A stretch of 64,000 nt of DNA from Streptomyces dioscori (GTDB lineage Bacteria > Actinomycetota > Actinomycetes > Streptomycetales > Streptomycetaceae). The notes under the pieces were generated by a model that saw only the letters and a program-made list of their open reading frames with translations, was not told where the DNA came from and did not search any database. The stretch spans positions 1 through 64,000 of the forward strand of contig NZ_KZ679041.1 of the NCBI RefSeq assembly GCF_003024195.1, given 5' to 3'. The position numbers and the translations under genes are program-made. Positions 40,026 to 47,557 of the stretch are shown piece after piece. Position 1 is the first letter of the stretch; each line of letters begins with the position of its first letter.

Positions 40026-41084
40026 ATGGCGAGACGCTTGCCGATCACCCTGCTGGCCGCGCTGACCTTCGCCGCGGCCCTGTCCGTCACCCCGGCGCAT
40101 GCGCGGACGCAGCAGCCGGGAACAGGGCCGGGGCCGGGGCTGGAGAACTGCACCGCCGGCGTCTGCCACTTCGATGTGCCGCCCGGCACGTACGACGTAC
40201 GGGTGCGACTCGGCGGCGAGGCCGCGGCCAGTACGGGCATCAGCGGTGAGACCCGGCGCAGCCTGCTCGCCGAGACGCCCACCGAGGCGGGCGAGCCCGT
40301 GACCCGCAGCTTCACCGTGAACGTCCGTACCCCCGAGGGCGAGCCCACCGGACCCGACGGCACCGCAGGCCTCGACCTGGCCGTCGGCGGCTCGGCGCCC
40401 GCGCTCGCCGGCATCCGCGTCACCCCGGCGGCCGGCCGGCACACCCGGCAGATCTTCCTCGTCGGCGACTCCACGGTCTGCGACCAGCCCGGCGACCCCT
40501 ACTCCGGCTGGGGCCAGCAGCTTCCGCAGTACCTCCGCAAGGGCATCTCCGTCGCCAACTACGCCGATTCCGGGGAGAGCACGGTCACCTACCTGGCCGA
40601 TCCACGGCTCTTCGCGACCGTCCGGCCGCTCATCCGCAAGGGCGACCTGGTTCTCATCCAGCTCGCCCACAACGACAAGCAGACGGACGAGCCGACGTAC
40701 CGCGCGAATCTCGAAACGCTCGTCGCGGGCGTACGGGAAAAGGGTGGCCGTCCGGTTCTGGTCACTCCCGTCGTCCGTCGCTGGTTCAACAGCGACGGCA
40801 CACTGAACAACGGCACAGCCCTGCTGGTGAACGGCCTCGGAGTGGACCACCCGGCCGTCACCCGCTCGGTCGCCGCGGCCCACGACGTCCCCCTCATCGA
40901 CCTCACGACCAGGACAAAGGCCCTGGTGGAGTCGCTGGGCGTCGAGGGCTCCAAGGCGCTGTACCTGTACGACGAGAAGCGCGACAACACCCACACCTCG
41001 GCACGGGGCGCGACGGCGTACGCCGGACTCGTCCGCGACGAACTCCTTGCCCAAGGCCTGGTGCCCGAGCGTCTTGTGAGGTGA
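40026..41084 (+). CDS. Secreted rhamnogalacturonan acetylesterase-like SGNH hydrolase
   Basis: The 352-residue protein has a signal peptide (ITLLAALTFAAALSVTPAHA). A short beta domain is followed by an SGNH hydrolase from about residue 135: the nucleophile Ser in IFLVGDSTVCDQPGDPYSGWG, block II/III in NYADSGEST and LIQLAHNDKQ, and the Asp/His pair in DNTHTSARGA. This set matches rhamnogalacturonan acetylesterases, which remove acetyl groups from pectin backbones outside the cell. It follows the GH43 gene by 6 bp and is ended by a 15-bp hairpin, so the two form a complete two-gene operon. Confidence 0.9.
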   Translation: MARRLPITLLAALTFAAALSVTPAHARTQQPGTGPGPGLENCTAGVCHFDVPPGTYDVRVRLGGEAAASTGISGETRRSLLAETPTEAGEPVTRSFTVNVRTPEGEPTGPDGTAGLDLAVGGSAPALAGIRVTPAAGRHTRQIFLVGDSTVCDQPGDPYSGWGQQLPQYLRKGISVANYADSGESTVTYLADPRLFATVRPLIRKGDLVLIQLAHNDKQTDEPTYRANLETLVAGVREKGGRPVLVTPVVRRWFNSDGTLNNGTALLVNGLGVDHPAVTRSVAAAHDVPLIDLTTRTKALVESLGVEGSKALYLYDEKRDNTHTSARGATAYAGLVRDELLAQGLVPERLVR

Positions 41085-41127
41085 GCTTGACGCCTGGGGC
41101 GTTCCGACCGGAACCGGGGCGTCTCAG

Positions 41128-41161
41128 GTGTACATCCGTGGGTCGCCCCACGGATGTACAC
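41128..41161 (+). terminator. Strong terminator hairpin after the acetylesterase-like gene
   Basis: GTGTACATCCGTGGG, the loop TCGC and CCCACGGATGTACAC form a perfect 15-bp stem 43 bp after the stop codon. No U-run follows, as is common in this group. Confidence 0.8.
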
Positions 41162-41238
41162 GCCCGGCCTCCGAGGCCGTGCGCGGCGGTCGGGACGGTT
41201 CGGCCGGGGCCGAAGCTTTTCCGGCCTAGCGTTGCGTC

Positions 41239-42171
41239 ATGGCCTCCACCTTCGCCGCACTTCATCACCCCGACGCCGGCACCCCGCTGCTCCTCCCCAA
41301 CGCCTGGGACCACGCCTCGGCGGCGGCCCTGGCCGCGCAGGGCTTCGCGGCGATCGGTACGACCAGTCTCGGCGTCGCCGCCGCCGCGGGCCTGCGCGAC
41401 GGTTCGGCGGCGACCCGGGACGCGTCCCTGGCACTGGCCCTGGCGCTGGGCCAGGGACCCTTCCTGCTCTCGGTCGACGCCGAGGGCGGGTTCAGCGACG
41501 ACCCGGCCGAGGTCGCCGAGATCGCCCGCGAGCTCGCCGCCGTCGGGGCGGTCGGCATCAATCTGGAGGACGGCCGCGCCGACGGAACCCTGGTCCCTGC
41601 CGAGCTCCACGCGGAGAAGATCACCGCGGTGAAGGCCGCCGTGCCGGGGCTGTTCGTCAACGCCCGCACGGACACTCACTGGCTGGGCGACGGCGGGGGC
41701 GATGGCGGGGGCGACGGCGACGGAAGCGGTTCCGGGTTCGGACTCGGACTCGGACTCGGACGCGAGACGGTCCGGCGCCTCGACGCTTATCAACTGGCGG
41801 GCGCCGACGGTGTGTTCGTGCCCGGTCTCAGCGACCCCGCCCGGATCGCCTGGCTGGTCAAAGCCCTCGACGTACCCCTCAACATCCTCTACTCGCCCAA
41901 GGGGCCGCCCCTTCCGGCCCTCGCCGAGCTGGGGGTTCGCCGTGTCAGCCTCGGGTCTCTCCTCTACCGGCGGGCCCTGGGAGCGGCCGTGGAGACAGCC
42001 GCGCTGATCAGGGCGGGGCTGCCCGTCGAGGGGCCCGCGCCGACGTACGACGAGGTGCAGGCGCTGGTGCTGCTGCCGCACGGCGCCGGTCGGCCGGGAC
42101 CCGTCCCCGATCGGCCGGGACCCGTACCCGATCGGCCCGGAGCCGCCCCGTCCGAGGGTGCTTCCTGGTAG
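41239..42171 (+). CDS. Isocitrate lyase/PEP mutase superfamily protein
   Basis: The 310-residue protein has the family start LLLPNAWDHASAAALAAQGFAAIGTTSLGVA, the metal-binding LLSVDAEGGFSDDPAEVAEIA and GINLEDGRADGTLV blocks, and FVNARTDTHWL. Members include PEP mutase, methylisocitrate lyase and 2,4'-type hydrolases; the substrate is not evident. Two parts look grafted on. A loop at about 152-173 (GDGGGDGGGDGDGSG, then GLGLGLG) is coded by short DNA repeats and lies just where the barrel barely tolerates change. The C-terminal tail repeats GPVPDRP. The ATG at 41239 follows the conserved start; no operon partner is seen. Confidence 0.88.
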   Translation: MASTFAALHHPDAGTPLLLPNAWDHASAAALAAQGFAAIGTTSLGVAAAAGLRDGSAATRDASLALALALGQGPFLLSVDAEGGFSDDPAEVAEIARELAAVGAVGINLEDGRADGTLVPAELHAEKITAVKAAVPGLFVNARTDTHWLGDGGGDGGGDGDGSGSGFGLGLGLGRETVRRLDAYQLAGADGVFVPGLSDPARIAWLVKALDVPLNILYSPKGPPLPALAELGVRRVSLGSLLYRRALGAAVETAALIRAGLPVEGPAPTYDEVQALVLLPHGAGRPGPVPDRPGPVPDRPGAAPSEGASW

Positions 42172-42232
42172 CGTTGATGCTTTCGTGGGTATGCAACTCT
42201 GTGGACTCCGACCGGCGAGGGACCCAGGAATC

Positions 42233-42745
42233 ATGGACATCCCCGGTAGTACGGGCAACACGGGCGGGAAGCGACTGGCCGCGGCCGTCGTGATGCGCAA
42301 GGGCCTCGTCCTGCTGGTGCGCCGCAGTGAGACCGAGCGGTTCCTGCCCCGGGTGTGGGGCGTCCCCTGCGGAAAGCTGGAGCCCGGCGAAAGCCCCGAG
42401 GACGGTGTGCTGCGGGAGCTCAAGGAGGAGACCGGGCTGCTCGGTGAGGTCGTCCGGAAGGTCGGCGAATCGTCCTTCACGAGCGTGTACCGCGGGCAGG
42501 AGATCAAGAACTGTCAGGACAACTTCCTGGTCAGGCCGCTCTCCCGGCACATCACCCTCCCCGAGCCGGACCAGGAACACCGCTGGCTGCGCCCGGACGA
42601 ACTGCACACCGTCGACATCGACGACTACAACGTCGACATCGTGCGTCAGGCCCTCACGAACTTCCTGCACCTCACGGCTCCGGACCCCGCGGAACCTCAC
42701 GAACTTCGCAGCAGCTCCGCCAGGGCGTCGAGCTCGCTCAGGTAG
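42233..42745 (+). CDS. NUDIX hydrolase
   Basis: The 170-residue protein has the complete NUDIX box GKLEPGESPEDGVLRELKEE with TGLLGE following, after AAAVVMRKGLVLLVRRSE. It should hydrolyse a nucleoside diphosphate linked to another moiety; the substrate cannot be told. The ATG at 42233 has AGGA upstream; an in-frame ATG at 42158 is less likely. The last 49 bp overlap the end of the convergent cupin gene, which covers the Ser/Ala-rich tail (RSSSARASSSLR) of this protein. Confidence 0.9.
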   Translation: MDIPGSTGNTGGKRLAAAVVMRKGLVLLVRRSETERFLPRVWGVPCGKLEPGESPEDGVLRELKEETGLLGEVVRKVGESSFTSVYRGQEIKNCQDNFLVRPLSRHITLPEPDQEHRWLRPDELHTVDIDDYNVDIVRQALTNFLHLTAPDPAEPHELRSSSARASSSLR

Positions 42746-43422
42746 TCGTCCACATCCAGCGGCACCTTCGGTACGGTCCCCGGGTGGGGCCCCGCCGCCG
42801 TGAACACGTCGGTGTGCCGCCGCCGTCCGTTCCCCGTCTCCAGGAAGAGCGTCACCGTCGGTTCCGACGTGTCGCACCACGCCCGGTGCAGGGTGTGCGC
42901 GGGCAGGGCGTACGTGCTGCCCGCCGCGTACTCCGCGACCTGGGTCAGCTGCAGCCGGGCCGGGCCCGTGGGCTCCAGCAGCCAGTCCGCCGAACCGTCC
43001 GCCAGGGACTCCAGATAGCGGTCCGCCTCCACCCCGCCGTCACCGCGGGGCGCGTACAGCTCCATCGCCAGTCGCCCCCGTACGACGGAAGACGCGAGCG
43101 GGGAACGGTGGTTGTGGATGTCCTCCTTGCCGATCGCGCCGCGCCCCGGATGCCACAGATGGGCGCGCAGCATGTGGCGCGGACCGTCGTCGATGAGCAG
43201 GAGCTTGTCGAAACCGAGGACATGGCGGTACGAGAGCCGGGCGCAGCCGTGCGGATCGCCCTCACCGGAGGCGAGTTCGGCGATCAGCTCCAACAGGCGC
43301 TCGGGAGAGCCGAGTTCGGCAACCACCGAGCGGGCCGCCGGCAGCCGCTCGTGCTCCGGCAGTTCGCCGTCCAGCGTCTCCGTCAGCAGTTGCCGTGCCG
43401 CCAGGACCTGTCGGCCACCCAT
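42697..43422 (-). CDS. Cupin-fold protein of unknown function
   Basis: This 241-residue protein has a helical first third and then a cupin barrel with likely metal ligands in EDIHNHRSPLASSVVRGRLAMELY and a second motif at YALPAHTLHRAWC and TVTLFLETGNGRR. The arrangement suggests an iron-binding dioxygenase-like fold, but no family was recognised with confidence. GGGAGGAACGTGC lies before the ATG at 43422; the ATG at 43446 lies inside the upstream gene. It follows the cyclase-like gene by 16 bp, so the two are probably one operon, and it overlaps the convergent NUDIX gene at its end. Confidence 0.75.
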   Translation of the reverse strand: MGGRQVLAARQLLTETLDGELPEHERLPAARSVVAELGSPERLLELIAELASGEGDPHGCARLSYRHVLGFDKLLLIDDGPRHMLRAHLWHPGRGAIGKEDIHNHRSPLASSVVRGRLAMELYAPRGDGGVEADRYLESLADGSADWLLEPTGPARLQLTQVAEYAAGSTYALPAHTLHRAWCDTSEPTVTLFLETGNGRRRHTDVFTAAGPHPGTVPKVPLDVDDYLSELDALAELLRSS

Positions 43423-43438
43423 GCACGTTCCTCCCGGC

Positions 43439-44842
43439 TCAGCCATTCGCTTGGTGGATCAACGGTTGATACATCCATACGGCATGCGCCCGCAGTGCCG
43501 ATAGGCCTTGATAGGTCATCCACATGGGGCGGCGCAGCTCGTTGGTGTCGTCGCGCACCCACGTCCATATGCCGTCGCTCTGCCCGGCGTACACGGCGCT
43601 CGCCGCGCCGTTCAGCCGCTCGCGCCACTCCTCCTCCATGCCGTCCGCGCGTGCCACGTCGCGCGCGCCCGGGGTGAGGAGCGCGCGGACGATCCAGGAG
43701 GCCGTGAAGTGCCGTACGTTCAGTACCTCGTGGCGGGTCGGGTCGTCGATGCGCGGCCTGCGTACGTCCTCGCGGAGGTTGGCCAGGTCCAGGCAGGCGT
43801 CGTGCGCGGCGTCCGGGCAGGCCAGCAGCCAGCGCACACCGTCCTCGCGGGCGGCGCACGCGTTGACGCTCTCACCGCCGAGGACACGGGCCGCGCGGTC
43901 CAGGGCGACCACCGCCTGCGCCGTGTGCAGCGCGGACGGCGCCCCGTGCAGGGGCGCGAGCCGGTAACCCCAGCAGCGGTGGTGCCGGCGGCGCGGATCG
44001 GTGACCGCACCCTCGACGAGGGCGTCGCGCAGCAGGGGCAGCACCGCGGAGTCGGGCGCCGCACGCAACAGGCCGCGCAGCACGGTCGTCAGGACGTGCG
44101 TCAACTCCCGCCCTGTGCTGTCGAGTTCGTGGGTGAACCGCGCCTCGCAGTGCGCCACCTCCTCGGCGAGCCGCTCCTGGGAGGCGCCGGCCCGCGCCAG
44201 CGCGCCCAGCACCAGGGCGGTCACCTCCGGGCGGGCCCGGGAGCCCTGCGTACGCGCCGACCAGCCGCCGTCCGGCAGGCGCAGCCGCCACAACGTGTCG
44301 ATCAGGTCGCCCGCGCCGACCCGCCCCTCCGGCATCCCCAGGTCGAGCATGATGTGCAGGCCGTACGCGGTCCCCATGGAGGTGGGCCGGCCGGGGCCGC
44401 TCTCGCCGAGGGAGTGCGGCCAGCCGGTGAGACGTCCGCGTACGGGGTCGTCGACCACGCAGATCTGCTCGGCGAGCGTGCCGTACGCTGCGGAGAAGAG
44501 GTCGGGCAGCGGTCCGGGGCCGGAGGGTGACGACCCCGACGCCGCCAACTGGCCTGTTGCGGCGGGTGAGTTGCCCTCACTCCTGGCCCGGAGCAGTGCC
44601 GCCGACAGCCAGGCCGCGAGAGCAGTGCCGAGCCCGCTGACGACGGCGATGCTGTAACGGGCCGTCTGGCCACCGATGTTGTCCGGCAGGACACCCACCA
44701 GGGACTGGAACACCGCGTAGCCCGCGGCGGCGGCGCCGACCCCGCCCAGCCGGCGGACGAGCCGGGCGGGCCGCGGCCCGTGCGGTATGTGCGGCTCGGG
44801 ATCCGGTCTCAACGGGCCGCGCCGGAGCTGCGGTTGGGACAA
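43439..44842 (-). CDS. Membrane-anchored protein resembling prenyltransferase/squalene-cyclase alpha-barrels
   Basis: The 467-residue protein has two hydrophobic N-terminal segments (LGGVGAAAAGYAVFQSLVGVL and YSIAVVSGLGTALAAWLSAALL, about 32-85). A long helical part follows with repeats such as LIDTLWRLRLPDGGWSARTQGS, RPEVTALVLGALARAG and DGIWTWVRDDTNELRRPMWMTYQGLSALRAHA, the G-G-W/T pattern of alpha/alpha-barrel cyclases. There is no DXDD or DDXXD motif, so enzyme activity is doubtful. The TTG at 44842 has GGGAGGAA 7-8 bases upstream. It is followed by the cupin gene; joint function is inferred from position. Confidence 0.7.
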   Translation of the reverse strand: MSQPQLRRGPLRPDPEPHIPHGPRPARLVRRLGGVGAAAAGYAVFQSLVGVLPDNIGGQTARYSIAVVSGLGTALAAWLSAALLRARSEGNSPAATGQLAASGSSPSGPGPLPDLFSAAYGTLAEQICVVDDPVRGRLTGWPHSLGESGPGRPTSMGTAYGLHIMLDLGMPEGRVGAGDLIDTLWRLRLPDGGWSARTQGSRARPEVTALVLGALARAGASQERLAEEVAHCEARFTHELDSTGRELTHVLTTVLRGLLRAAPDSAVLPLLRDALVEGAVTDPRRRHHRCWGYRLAPLHGAPSALHTAQAVVALDRAARVLGGESVNACAAREDGVRWLLACPDAAHDACLDLANLREDVRRPRIDDPTRHEVLNVRHFTASWIVRALLTPGARDVARADGMEEEWRERLNGAASAVYAGQSDGIWTWVRDDTNELRRPMWMTYQGLSALRAHAVWMYQPLIHQANG

Positions 44843-44893
44843 GGTCCGCTTCCTCCCCCCGAGGCGGCACGTGGCACCTGCGAAGCTTCAAGT

Positions 44894-45520
44894 CTAAGTG
44901 GTGGGCGGGACGTGTGGGGTCGCTCCGCCGGGCGCCGGGGGAGAAGCCGCCTGTTCGCGGGGCCAGTGCTCCAGCGTGACGTGCAGGGCCTCCACCACCC
45001 GGTCCCATGACGTCCGTACGTCCCTGGAGGCGCCGAAGGCTCCGGTCGCCTCCAGGGCGCAGTAGCCGTGGAACGTGCTGCGCAACAGGCGCACCGCGTC
45101 GGTGAGGTCGGGCTCTTCGAGGCCGTACGCACGCAGCATTCCGTGCGTGACCTCGGCGGTGCGGACGAAGGCGGGGGAGGTGGCCGCGAGGCCCTGATCG
45201 ATACGGATCTGGGTGGCGGCGTATCGGCCGGGGTGCTGCAGGGCGTACTGGCGGTAGGCGCCGGCGAAAGCGGCCAGGGCGTCCCTGCCGGCTCGTCCTG
45301 CCACGGCGTCGGCGATACGGTCGATCATCTCGCCGCCTGCGAGGAGGGCCATGCGGGTGCGGAGGTCGTGCAGGTTCTTGACGTGGGAGTACAGGCTTGC
45401 GTCCTTGACGCCGAACCTTCTCGCCAGGGCGGAGAGGGTGACGTGGTCGTAGCCTGCCTCGTCTGCGAGGTCTGCTGCCGCGGTGACGACCCGGTCGGTG
45501 GTGAGGCCGGCACGGGCCAT
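44894..45520 (-). CDS. TetR-family transcriptional regulator
   Basis: The 208-residue protein starts TTDRVVTAAADLADEAGYDHVTLSALARRFGVKDASLYSHVKNLHDLRTRMA, a standard TetR DNA-binding domain. A helical ligand-binding domain follows with ALAAFAGAYRQYALQHPGRYAA and LRSTFHGYCALEATGAFG, of the WHG-type C-terminal group. AAGGAG lies upstream of the ATG at 45520. The frame continues upstream through the repeat array without coding character. It lies 51 bp ahead of the cyclase-like gene on the same strand and may control it. Confidence 0.9.
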   Translation of the reverse strand: MARAGLTTDRVVTAAADLADEAGYDHVTLSALARRFGVKDASLYSHVKNLHDLRTRMALLAGGEMIDRIADAVAGRAGRDALAAFAGAYRQYALQHPGRYAATQIRIDQGLAATSPAFVRTAEVTHGMLRAYGLEEPDLTDAVRLLRSTFHGYCALEATGAFGASRDVRTSWDRVVEALHVTLEHWPREQAASPPAPGGATPHVPPTT

Positions 45521-45991
45521 TCTTGGGGCTCCTTCCTGGGGTGGGGGACGGCCCCTCAACAATAGCGAGCACGCGACTCTCCCTGGCCCCACCCCGTCTC
45601 CGCCCCCGCCGCCCCTACCCACCCCGTCACCACATGGGGGCTCCGCCCCCGAACCCCCGCTGCGCAGTTCCCCGCGCCCCTGACGGGCGGAGGGCTGCGC
45701 CCCCTCGCCCCCTGTGCGCAGTTCCCCGCGCCCCTGACGGGCGGAGGGCTGCGCCCTCTCGCCCCCTGTGCGCAGTTCCCCGCGCCCCCGAGCCCCTCGG
45801 GGAGGGGCTGCGGCCCGTCCCACCCAGGGGCGCGGGGAACGGCGCAGTCCTTTGGTTTTTAGGGGCGCGGGGAACGGCGCAGTCTTTTGGTCTTTGGGGG
45901 CGCGGGGAACTGCGCAATCGGTAAGGCTCGCCCCCACGCACCCAGGGGCGCGGGGAACTGCGCAATCCTTGAGCTCAGCCCCGCCGGGGCG
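45521..45991. repeat. Repeat-filled intergenic region with seven copies of the dispersed element
   Basis: TGCGCAGTTCCCCGCGCCCC occurs at 45661-45680, 45715-45734 and 45769-45788. Its reverse complement GGGGCGCGGGGAACKGCGCA follows at 45827-45846, 45862-45881, 45897-45916 and 45945-45964. The first three share the 54-bp spacing; the later ones are spaced 35 to 48 bp. The two groups face each other around 45800, where AGCCCCTC-GGGGAGGGGCT can pair. The region lies past the 3' end of the secreted nuclease-like gene and before the TetR gene. No gene was found in it. Confidence 0.9.
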
Positions 45992-47332
45992 TCAGCCGAT
46001 CGGGGCGTACAGGACTCCCAGTTTGTCGATCTCCGTGCCCGCCCGACCCGTGAAGCCCACGATCTGCCACCCGGCCGGAGCCGTGAACGTCACCGAGTCC
46101 GACGTGGCCGATCCGGCCGACAACGTCCGGGACTTGTCCGTCGTGAACGCCGCCGAGAAGATCCGCGTCCGACCGTCCTTCTGCCCCTGCGTGAGCTTCA
46201 CCGAGGTCAGATGCTCGCCGCCGGCCAGGGTGAGGGACGCGGCCGTACCGCCAGACCCCCCGTGCGTCAGCGACGTACCGCCGTCGAGGGTGAGCGACAC
46301 GGAGTCCAGGCGGGAGCCGCCGCGGAGGGTGAGCGTCCGGGGCGAGGTCGCGCCCGCGAGGTCGTCCGCGTCGTTGAACGCCGTGCCATGCGGCCCCCCG
46401 AAGAAGTCGCTCGCCCGGAGTTTTGAGGCAAGCGTCCACGAGAAGTCGACCGTGTGCGGGAAGTGGTCGGAGAGGTTCCCCCCGGCCGAGTCCAGGAACT
46501 TCGCCCACTCGTTGTTGTAACGGCTCGCGGAGAGGTTCACGAGGCCGCTGCCCCGGTAGAGCACCTTGTCGACCACCTCGCAGGAGTTGGTCGGCGCCAC
46601 GGTCGGGCAGACGATCGCGTCACTGCCCTGCGCGGGCGCGCTCCCGCCCCGCACGAGCTGGACCCACGCGTCGGTCAGCCCGTTCTCGCTCGCGAGCGTA
46701 CGGATGTTGTCGCCCGAGCGGGTGTAACGGGTGTTGGTGTCGCCCATGACGACGACCGCGTTACCCGCGGAGTTGGCTTGGACGAAGTCCGAGAGCTGCT
46801 CGATGTTGGCGCGCCGCGCGGCGAGGGCGTCGTCCGTGTCGTCCGCGTTCGTGTGTACGTTGTAGACGTCGACGAAGACGCCTTCCGCGAGCCGCACCCG
46901 TGCCAGCGAGAACCCTTTCGGTGTCAGGCAGTTGGTGCCCGTGCAGGCCCCCCACCGCACCCGTTCGAAGTCCTCGAAGGCGTAGTCCGAGAGGGTGTTC
47001 AGGCCGTCACCGAAGGGCACGCCACCGCTGGTCGCCGTGCGGTACGGGTGGTTGTCACCCGCGTACAGCGCCGCGTGGTAGTTGAAGTCCTCCTGGACGT
47101 TCACGATGTCGTACGCGCCCAGCCGCGGCGCCAGCAGCGGGGTGTTCACCTCCGGATTGCCGGAGCTGAGCCCTTCGGGCAGGCCCGCGACGTTGTACGT
47201 AAGGACGTTGAAGGTGCCGGAGGAGGGGGCCGCGGCAGCCGCTTGTGCGGGTGAGGCGGCGGCCGAGGCGGCCGTGGTGAGCCCGGCGACGGCCAGCGCG
47301 CCTGCCATCAACGTGCCGATGAGTCTTCTCAT
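45992..47332 (-). CDS. Secreted endonuclease/exonuclease/phosphatase-fold enzyme with jacalin-like tail
   Basis: The 446-residue protein has a signal peptide (LIGTLMAGALAVAGLTTAASAAASPAQA shortened). The EEP catalytic fold spans about 40-300: FNVLTYNVAGLPEG, the metal-binding Glu in DIVNVQEDFNY, His in VDVYNVHTNADDTDD, Asp/Asn in VVVMGDTNTRY and Asp-His in LSDHFPHTVDF. The EEP group includes nucleases, sphingomyelinases and phosphatases, so the substrate is open. The last 130 residues (LRGGSRLDSVSLTLDGG, GWQIVGFTGRAGTEIDKLGV) look like a jacalin-type lectin that would bind sugar. Confidence 0.87.
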   Translation of the reverse strand: MRRLIGTLMAGALAVAGLTTAASAAASPAQAAAAAPSSGTFNVLTYNVAGLPEGLSSGNPEVNTPLLAPRLGAYDIVNVQEDFNYHAALYAGDNHPYRTATSGGVPFGDGLNTLSDYAFEDFERVRWGACTGTNCLTPKGFSLARVRLAEGVFVDVYNVHTNADDTDDALAARRANIEQLSDFVQANSAGNAVVVMGDTNTRYTRSGDNIRTLASENGLTDAWVQLVRGGSAPAQGSDAIVCPTVAPTNSCEVVDKVLYRGSGLVNLSASRYNNEWAKFLDSAGGNLSDHFPHTVDFSWTLASKLRASDFFGGPHGTAFNDADDLAGATSPRTLTLRGGSRLDSVSLTLDGGTSLTHGGSGGTAASLTLAGGEHLTSVKLTQGQKDGRTRIFSAAFTTDKSRTLSAGSATSDSVTFTAPAGWQIVGFTGRAGTEIDKLGVLYAPIG

Positions 47333-47557
47333 GGTGGGGGATGCCTCCAGGCAACAGAGAAAACGGGGATACAGCGGAACGGAGAAGTCAACTAGTCTGC
47401 TCTACAGGGGCAGTTGGGGGAACAGTGTCAGCAGAGGCGAGCTGCCGTGCCGGAGTCGCCCGCAGCTCACCCCCACGTCGACCAGCGTTCATGTTTCGCA
47501 TCGAGTCTCCATAGCGCGCGACCGCACCGGCGGCGGCGCCGGACACAGGAGGCCGAC

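Noticed and set aside
45523..46520. Frames giving GARGTAQ and AVPRAP repeats
   Set aside because: They are translations of the dispersed 20-bp repeat in several frames and not proteins.
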